NCBI GenBank assembly: GCA_913051755.1
Contig: CAJXBR010000013.1
Coordinates: 1 to 20,884, forward strand
Direction: 5' to 3'
Length of the DNA: 20,884 bases
Source: an uncultured Flavobacteriaceae bacterium
GTDB lineage: Bacteria; Bacteroidota; Bacteroidia; Flavobacteriales; Flavobacteriaceae
In this document: positions 15,990 to 20,884 of the stretch, piece by piece
How positions within the stretch are numbered: position 1 is the first letter of the stretch
Layout of the letters: each line of letters begins with the position of its first letter
Notes under the pieces: generated by a model
Told to the model about the DNA's origin: nothing
The model's database searches: none
What the model saw: only the letters and a program-made list of their open reading frames with translations
Program-made: the position numbers and the translations under genes

Positions 15990-16695
15990 AAGATTGATAT
16001 TTTCTTTTTGGGTCATCCTATCAATTGGAGCTATTGTGCTGTCTTCCTACAGAAATGCAGCAAGACCAGTACAGGGATTTATTGTTCATATGAATAATCA
16101 ATACCCACAGATGATATCAAAAGATTCGGTTGATAAAATGTTGACACTTGTTTTTAAAGATTCAACAAGCAAACGAAAATCTGAAATAAATTTAAAGCGT
16201 CTTGAGTTGCGACTTGCTCAAAACAATTTAATCAAAAAAACAGAGGTATTTTTAACATTGGATGATACTCTTCATATAAAGGTTTTTCCAAAGATTCCTG
16301 TGGTACGTGTACAAGGGGAAGCAGAATTTTATCTCGACTCCGAGGGCAGTGTGATTCCTCTTTCGCCTACTCATGATTTTGAGGTTCCGATTATCACCAA
16401 TACTCCCGATATCGATCGATATCAAGCCCTATCTTCCCTGTCTATTGCCATTGCAAACGACAATTTTCTTGCATCGCATATTGTTGATATTAAGGATTTT
16501 GGAGATCAGGTCTATATGAACATAGCCGACCATGATTATCGACTGAAGATCAAATCAGTCGATGATATTCAAACAAAATTTAAAAAATATAAAGCTTTTT
16601 ATGCAGCTGCTTTAGATCAAGGGATCATTGACGATTATAGCGAAGTTGCGTTGGATTATAGTGACCAAATCATTTGTAAAAGAAACACGTTATGA
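15979..16695 (+). CDS. ftsQ: Cell division protein FtsQ/DivIB
   Basis: A 238-residue bitopic membrane protein: a very short cytoplasmic N-terminus, one transmembrane helix (about 5-22), and a periplasmic part that begins with a POTRA-like region (about 30-100, with ISKDSVDKMLT and LRLAQNNLIKKTEVFLTLDDTLHIKVF) followed by the FtsQ domain with the YLDSEGSVIPLS motif near residue 115. It links early and late division proteins by binding FtsL and its partner. Sequence conservation is modest, but topology, motif and position between murC and ftsA agree. The ATG overlaps murC by 11 nt, and the stop overlaps ftsA by ATGA. Confidence 0.92.
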   Translation: MLVRRLIFSFWVILSIGAIVLSSYRNAARPVQGFIVHMNNQYPQMISKDSVDKMLTLVFKDSTSKRKSEINLKRLELRLAQNNLIKKTEVFLTLDDTLHIKVFPKIPVVRVQGEAEFYLDSEGSVIPLSPTHDFEVPIITNTPDIDRYQALSSLSIAIANDNFLASHIVDIKDFGDQVYMNIADHDYRLKIKSVDDIQTKFKKYKAFYAAALDQGIIDDYSEVALDYSDQIICKRNTL

Positions 16696-18005
16696 AGCGA
16701 GAAAATAAAGGAGTTGGACTCGACATTGGAACAACAAAGATTGTAGCCATGCTTGGGCGTAAAAATGAGTATGGAAAGCTCAAAATCATTGGCGCTGGTA
16801 AATCCGAAAGCTTAGGAGTTCATAGAGGTGTAGTGAACAATATTACCCAAACGATTCAATCGATTCAGGCTGCTGTTCAAGAGGCTGAAACAGCATCTGG
16901 TGAAACCATCAGCGAGGTGGTTGTTGGTATCGCTGGGCAACACATACGAAGCCTTCAGCACAGTGATTATATCACAAGACCAAACCCAGAAGAGGTCATT
17001 CAAGAGTCTGATGTAGAGGAACTTATCAATCAGGTGTATAAACTTGTGATGCTTCCTGGAGAAGAAATTATCCATGTTCTCCCACAAGAGTTCAAGGTCG
17101 ATGGCCAATCAGAAATTAAAGAACCAATTGGGATGTATGGTGCACGATTAGAGGCCAATTTCCATGTTGTTGTCGGTCAAATGTCATCGATTCGAAACAT
17201 TGCTAGGTGCGTAAAATCTGCCGGCTTAGAATTTGGTGGGATTACGTTAGAGCCCTTAGCGTCATCATCTGCAGTGTTGAGTAAAGAGGAAAAAGAGGCA
17301 GGGGTTGCACTTATTGATATTGGTGGTGGAACAACAGATCTTGCTATTTTTAAGGATGGTATTATTCGTCATACCTCAGTTATTCCTTTTGGTGGAAACA
17401 TCATCACTGAAGACATCAAAGAGGGCTGCTCCATTATTGAAAAACAAGCAGAGCTTTTGAAAACAAAATTTGGTTCTGCATGGCCAGGGGAGAATAAAGA
17501 CAATGAAATTGTTGCCATTCCGGGGCTTCGTGGTCGTGATCCAAAAGAAATTACATTAAAAAACCTTTCCAAAATCATTCATGCTCGAGTGACAGAAATT
17601 ATCGAAAGTGTTTATGCAGAAATAAAAAACTATGGTCATGAGGAGCAAAAGAAAAAATTGATTGCTGGTATTGTTTTAACAGGAGGTGGCAGTCAGCTGA
17701 AGCACCTCAAACAACTCGTTGAATACATCACAGGAATGGATACTCGGATAGGGTTTCCAAACGAGCATTTAGCAGGGGATGAGCATGCAGAATCTACTGC
17801 TAGTCCAATGTTCTCAACAGCTGTTGGGCTGGTGATGAAGGCAGTAGAGCAAATGAGTGCATTTGAGGAAATAGAAGATGAAACAGATGATGGTGATAAG
17901 TCATCAACTGGCGATGCTTCAGAACATCATGAAGTTAAAAAGAGGAGGTCAATTTTTGATCGCTTTACGGAAGGAATTCGAGAATTTTTAGATAACGCAG
18001 AATAA
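16692..18005 (+). CDS. ftsA: Cell division protein FtsA
   Basis: Actin-like ATPase that anchors FtsZ filaments to the membrane. The 437-residue protein has phosphate-1 motif GLDIGTTK at 9-16, phosphate-2 IDIGGGTTDLAIF near 206-218 and the adenosine motif LTGGGSQLKHL near 328-338. The FtsA-specific 1C subdomain is expected after residue 80 (VVVGIAGQHIRSL onward). The C-terminus, after an acidic linker (about 395-415), is an amphipathic helix with the pattern RSIFDRFTEGIREFL that serves as the membrane-targeting sequence. The start overlaps ftsQ (ATGA), and ftsZ begins 10 nt after the stop. Confidence 0.96.
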   Translation: MKRENKGVGLDIGTTKIVAMLGRKNEYGKLKIIGAGKSESLGVHRGVVNNITQTIQSIQAAVQEAETASGETISEVVVGIAGQHIRSLQHSDYITRPNPEEVIQESDVEELINQVYKLVMLPGEEIIHVLPQEFKVDGQSEIKEPIGMYGARLEANFHVVVGQMSSIRNIARCVKSAGLEFGGITLEPLASSSAVLSKEEKEAGVALIDIGGGTTDLAIFKDGIIRHTSVIPFGGNIITEDIKEGCSIIEKQAELLKTKFGSAWPGENKDNEIVAIPGLRGRDPKEITLKNLSKIIHARVTEIIESVYAEIKNYGHEEQKKKLIAGIVLTGGGSQLKHLKQLVEYITGMDTRIGFPNEHLAGDEHAESTASPMFSTAVGLVMKAVEQMSAFEEIEDETDDGDKSSTGDASEHHEVKKRRSIFDRFTEGIREFLDNAE

Positions 18006-18015
18006 ATAAGCACCA

Positions 18016-19872
18016 ATGGAATTAGATTATCAGAAAATAGATTTTGATTTACCAAAAAACCAAAGCAACGTCATCAAGGTCATTGGCGTCGGTGGAGGTG
18101 GTAGCAATGCGGTAAATTACATGTATCATTTAGGTATCAAAGGGGTTGATTTTGTCGCTTGTAACACAGATGCTCAAGCCTTACAAAATAGCCCTGTTCC
18201 CAACAAAATTCAACTCGGAGTATCACTTACCGAGGGGTTGGGAGCTGGTGCGAATCCAGAGATAGGAGAGCGATCTGCAATTGAAAGTGTAGATGAGCTT
18301 TCTCGCATGCTTGCGACCAACACCAAAATGATTTTTATCACTGCTGGAATGGGAGGCGGAACTGGCACAGGTGCAGCGCCAGTCATCGCAAAAATGGCCC
18401 GTGACATGGGAATCCTGACTGTTGGAATCGTTACTATGCCTTTCCAATTTGAAGGGAAGACACGCAACGATCAAGCTGAGGTTGGGTTGGAAAAGCTCAG
18501 AAAGTTTGTCGATTCAATTATTGTGATCAACAACAACAAGCTTCGAGAGGTGTATGGCGATCTTGGGTTTAAGCAAGGATTCGCAAAAGCAGATGAGGTA
18601 CTTGCAAACGCCTCACGAGGAATTGCTGAAGTAATCACCCATCACTACACCCAAAACATAGACCTTAGAGATGCCAAAACAGTGTTGGCTGACAGTGGAA
18701 CAGCAATCATGGGGTCTGCAACTGCAACAGGACCTAATCGTGGTGAGGAGGCAGTAGCCAAAGCCCTCGATTCACCACTGCTGAATGACAATAAAATCAT
18801 TGGGGCAAACAATGTCCTACTCCTCGTTGTTTCTGGTCGTGATGAAGTAACCATCGACGAAATAGCCATCATAAACGAACATATACAGCGTGAGGCTGGT
18901 CATGGTGCAAACATCATTATGGGAATAGGAGAGGATGCATCATTGGATGAGGATATTTCGGTAACTGTAATTGCAACAGGGTTTGATATCGAACAGCAGG
19001 ACGAGATTATACATGCTGATCCCAAGAAAATTATTCATACGCTGAGCGACGAACAAACAGTAGTGCACAAGCTTGAGGGTGACACAGACGAGGCTAATTT
19101 GTTTTCGGGAATCACGCAAACAAAAGAAGACAAAACCCAAGAGGACGAGCTTGTGAAAACCACAGATGTTATTCGATCGATAGAGGTTCAATATGAAGAA
19201 ATTCCAGAGCCGATACATGAGCCAATTCAAGAGGAACAAGAGTTTATTATTCATGAATTACCAAGTCAAGTCAATGAAATGGATGTCATAGACCATGAGG
19301 TTGTTGAGGCAGAGCTTAGCCCACTTGATCTACCTATTGAGGAGACGAACGAAACAGAGGAGCCAGCAGAAAATGAGGTTTCTGTACTTTTTCACTTGGA
19401 AGAAGAACCAAAAACGAAAGTTGCAAAAGAAAGTCAGCCTGTCTCAACTACTGTTCAAAACGATGTGGAAAGCACAACGTCTAAAGTCAAAAAATATAAC
19501 CTTGAGGATTATATTGAGCCAGCATCTGAAAAGAAAGTAGCAGAAACGACGCTTACGCCAACTCCTAAAGAAGAAGTAGCATCAGAACCTTTGGTTGAAG
19601 AGAAAAAAGAAGAGGAGTTGACACCAATGAATAGCACCATTACGCAGGGTCTTGCACAACGTGCAGAAGAAAGGCGAAAGAGGCTAAAATCATTCAATTA
19701 TAAATTCACAAAAAATCGAATTGATGAGCTTGAAAACGAACCAGCTTATAAAAGAGCACAAGTTGATATGAACAACGATAATAGTCTATCTCGATTGTCA
19801 GTTGAAACCGATTCGAGTAATGAAACACGAATTCGAACAAACAACTCTTTTTTACACGATAATGTAGATTAA
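18016..19872 (+). CDS. ftsZ: Tubulin-like division GTPase FtsZ with long C-terminal extension
   Basis: Forms the Z-ring scaffold of the septum. The GTPase core (about 15-324) carries GVGGGGSNAVN, the tubulin signature GGGTGTG at 113-119 and the T7 loop N214-I-D216-LRD219 with the catalytic acidic residues. After ATGFD at about 324 come roughly 290 further residues, giving 618 in all against about 380-400 in many bacteria. Residues about 325-535 are rich in Glu, Pro, Thr and Val and probably disordered. Then follow a basic block (about 545-560, AQRAEERRKRLKSFNYKF), an ELENEPAYKR block ending at 580, and a terminal NNSFLHDNVD. The common C-terminal peptide (DIPxFLR type) is absent. It lies 10 nt after ftsA and 2 nt before the YqeY-type gene. 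Confidence 0.97.
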   Translation: MELDYQKIDFDLPKNQSNVIKVIGVGGGGSNAVNYMYHLGIKGVDFVACNTDAQALQNSPVPNKIQLGVSLTEGLGAGANPEIGERSAIESVDELSRMLATNTKMIFITAGMGGGTGTGAAPVIAKMARDMGILTVGIVTMPFQFEGKTRNDQAEVGLEKLRKFVDSIIVINNNKLREVYGDLGFKQGFAKADEVLANASRGIAEVITHHYTQNIDLRDAKTVLADSGTAIMGSATATGPNRGEEAVAKALDSPLLNDNKIIGANNVLLLVVSGRDEVTIDEIAIINEHIQREAGHGANIIMGIGEDASLDEDISVTVIATGFDIEQQDEIIHADPKKIIHTLSDEQTVVHKLEGDTDEANLFSGITQTKEDKTQEDELVKTTDVIRSIEVQYEEIPEPIHEPIQEEQEFIIHELPSQVNEMDVIDHEVVEAELSPLDLPIEETNETEEPAENEVSVLFHLEEEPKTKVAKESQPVSTTVQNDVESTTSKVKKYNLEDYIEPASEKKVAETTLTPTPKEEVASEPLVEEKKEEELTPMNSTITQGLAQRAEERRKRLKSFNYKFTKNRIDELENEPAYKRAQVDMNNDNSLSRLSVETDSSNETRIRTNNSFLHDNVD

Positions 19873-19874
19873 TT

Positions 19875-20324
19875 ATGAGCTTTCAAGATGGATTAAACAC
19901 CAAACTCAAAGAAGCAATGCGTGAAAAAAACACTGTTGCTTTAGAGTCGCTTCGAGCAATCAAATCAGCGATATTGTTATTGCAAACACAGTCAGGTGCA
20001 AAAGAGACTCCTGATAACAGTGAAATCACCAAATTGTTGCAGAAACTGGTCAAGCAGCGCAAAGAGAGCGCATCAATTTTTAGGGAGCAGGGGCGCGATG
20101 ATTTGGCAGAGGTAGAAGAAGCTCAAATAGAAGTCATCAGTCAGTTTTTACCTGAGCAGTTGTCTTCGCTAGCAGTAGAAAAAGTAATTGATGAGGTCAT
20201 TGCGACAGTTGGTGCTACAACGATGAAAGACATGGGTAGAGTCATGGGTATGGCGAATAAACAATTGGCTGGTCAAGCAGACGGGAAACTTATCTCTGAG
20301 ATTGTAAAAAAACGTCTAGGATAA
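19875..20324 (+). CDS. GatB/YqeY domain protein
   Basis: A 149-residue cytoplasmic protein consisting only of the YqeY domain: a helical N-terminal half (MSFQDGLNTKLKEAMREKN, then LESLRAIKSAIL), KQRKESASIFREQGRDDLAEVEEAQIEVISQFLPEQLS in the middle, and the C-terminal MKDMGRVMGMANKQLAGQADGKLIS block. The domain resembles the tail of the GatB subunit of the tRNA amidotransferase, which contacts tRNA; the role of stand-alone YqeY proteins is not established. It follows ftsZ by 2 nt, as I recall from other flavobacteria, and appears to be the last gene of the cluster. A weak 6-7 bp hairpin without a T-run follows the stop. Confidence 0.93.
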   Translation: MSFQDGLNTKLKEAMREKNTVALESLRAIKSAILLLQTQSGAKETPDNSEITKLLQKLVKQRKESASIFREQGRDDLAEVEEAQIEVISQFLPEQLSSLAVEKVIDEVIATVGATTMKDMGRVMGMANKQLAGQADGKLISEIVKKRLG

Positions 20325-20369
20325 CAGTAGGGCTATTGTTGTGAAAGTTAGTACATTCGCATTTGCAAA

Positions 20370-20442
20370 GTCCCAGTAGTTCAACTGGACAGAATATCAG
20401 ATTTCGGCTCTAAGGGTTGGGAATTCGGATCCTACCTAGGTC
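20370..20442 (+). pseudogene. Decayed tRNA-Arg(TCG)-like sequence
   Basis: The stretch lines up over its whole length with a tRNA: acceptor GTCCCAG (20370-20376), an intact D arm GTTC..GAAT (20379-20395), an anticodon loop TTTCGGC (20402-20408) with anticodon TCG at 20404-20406, a variable GGGTT, and a T loop TTCGGAT (20424-20430). The acceptor stem has two mismatches (T:T and C:A), the anticodon stem one (C:A), and in the T stem GGGAA/CCTAC only one Watson-Crick pair plus a G:T remain. The normal tRNA would have GTTCGAATC here. I therefore read it as a pseudo-tRNA derived from a tRNA-Arg for CGA codons. The rest of 20325-20493 shows no gene. Confidence 0.65.
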
Positions 20443-20453
20443 ACGCAATCAGA

Positions 20454-20479
20454 GAATTGATTCACAGGAATTGGTTCAC
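20454..20479 (+). repeat. Short imperfect direct repeat after the pseudo-tRNA
   Basis: GAATTGATTCAC (20454-20465) and GAATTGGTTCAC (20468-20479) match at 11 of 12 positions and are separated by AG, a 14-bp period. The pair lies between the tRNA-like remnant and the glycosidase start. It may be a regulator site for the downstream gene, a duplication scar, or chance. Confidence 0.4.
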
Positions 20480-20493
20480 CTTAAAAAAATAAG

Positions 20494-20884
20494 ATGAAGA
20501 AACTATTACTTTATAAAGTGGACTCTTTCATAACGATATATAAATTTTTATTAATTGGATTTATAATAATCCCGTTGGAATTAAAATCCCAAAAAGACAG
20601 AATTAATGTAGATTTTAATTCTGACAAAGAAATTACAAAAGAATCAATATTATCATTTAAACTTTACAGGGAGAAACTTCTAAAAGACCCCTATCGACCT
20701 GCATATCATTTTTGTATTCCAGAAGGCATAAGTACAAGTAAAACCCAAAATAAGATTCCTTTTGATCCAAATGGTGCTTTTTTTAAAAATGGTCGCTATC
20801 ATTTAATGTATTTATACAAGCGTTTTGGTGGAGAATCGTATGGTTGGACTTGGGGACATGTTTCAAGTAATGATCTTATAAATT
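20494..20884 (+). CDS. GH32-like glycoside hydrolase, N-terminal part (runs off window)
   Basis: Translation from ATG 20494 gives 130 residues with no stop before the window ends. The first about 33 residues look like a signal peptide (basic MKKLLLYK, then a hydrophobic FLLIGFIIIPLEL), so export is likely. Downstream, YRPAYHFCIPEG, PFDPNGAFFKNGRYHLMYLY and WGHVSSNDL match in order the opening blocks of family GH32 (levanases, inulinases, invertases): the DPNG Asp is the family's catalytic nucleophile and WGHxxSxDL is its next hallmark. The usual WMNDPNG reads PFDPNG here, so it belongs to a divergent branch and fructan specificity is not assured. By hand count four lines (20581-20820) have 68 G+C in 240, about 28%, against 58 in 120 for two ftsZ lines, suggesting a different origin from the cluster. 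Confidence 0.75.
   Translation, partial: MKKLLLYKVDSFITIYKFLLIGFIIIPLELKSQKDRINVDFNSDKEITKESILSFKLYREKLLKDPYRPAYHFCIPEGISTSKTQNKIPFDPNGAFFKNGRYHLMYLYKRFGGESYGWTWGHVSSNDLIN

Noticed and set aside
18940..19254. 104-codon minus-strand open frame within ftsZ
   Set aside because: Antisense to the FtsZ core end and acidic linker; its Leu/Asn/Phe-rich content is what the reverse of the Glu-rich linker would give.
20324..20339. Hairpin ACAGTAG-GG-CTATTGT after the YqeY-type gene as a terminator
   Set aside because: The stem is AT-rich with a G:T pair, the loop is only 2-4 nt and no T-run follows, so it does not qualify as an intrinsic terminator.
1..20884. CRISPR arrays, insertion sequences, integrases, toxin-antitoxin or defence genes
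   Set aside because: No repeat-spacer pattern, transposase or recombinase motif, or small paired genes were seen; apart from the right end the window is a conserved housekeeping region.

Overview
The window looks like a chromosomal segment of a member of the Bacteroidetes, most likely order Flavobacteriales. The evidence is the adjacent gliding-motility genes gldB and gldC, the neighbourhood dnaG / LuxR-type regulator / nadE / gldB / gldC / engB next to a division and cell-wall (dcw) cluster, promoter-like TAnnTTTG elements instead of a sigma-70 -10 box, an extended MraY, and a very long FtsZ ending in NSFLHDNVD. Most of the window is conserved housekeeping DNA. I do not see a new multi-gene system; the less ordinary material is regulatory sequence, an atypical response regulator, and the right-hand end.

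Layout. Positions 1-411 hold the C-terminal end of what is probably DnaG primase, running in from the left. It converges with a NarL/FixJ-type response regulator (408-1043, minus) whose receiver has Glu where the phospho-accepting Asp should be. Upstream of the regulator on the minus strand is nadE (1143-1931), with a good flavobacterial promoter that reaches into the start of the divergent gldB. gldB and gldC (2004-3316, plus) overlap by ATGA and converge with the minus-strand pair alpha/beta hydrolase plus engB (3300-4667).

Positions 4668-4921 form a divergent regulatory region. It carries three perfect head-to-tail copies of a 10-bp unit with an AAAGTGG core, a TATATTTG promoter element and a short inverted repeat directly before mraZ. 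I read the repeats as the MraZ autoregulatory operator. From 4922 to 20324 thirteen more genes follow on the plus strand with no gap above 10 nt and many start/stop overlaps: rsmH, ftsL-like, ftsI, murE, mraY, murD, ftsW, murG, murC, ftsQ, ftsA, ftsZ and a GatB/YqeY-type gene. Together they supply the lipid II route (MurE, MurD and MurC ligases, MraY and MurG membrane steps), septal synthesis (FtsW glycosyltransferase, FtsI transpeptidase), the linker proteins FtsL and FtsQ, and the FtsA/FtsZ cytoskeleton. murF and ddl, which are part of the cluster in many other bacteria, are absent.

After 20324 the character changes. A full-length but mispaired tRNA-Arg(TCG)-like sequence (about 20370-20442) is followed by a 12-bp direct repeat and by the start of a much more AT-rich gene encoding a secreted GH32-like glycosidase that runs off the right edge. 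This looks like the edge of an accessory segment next to a decayed tRNA.
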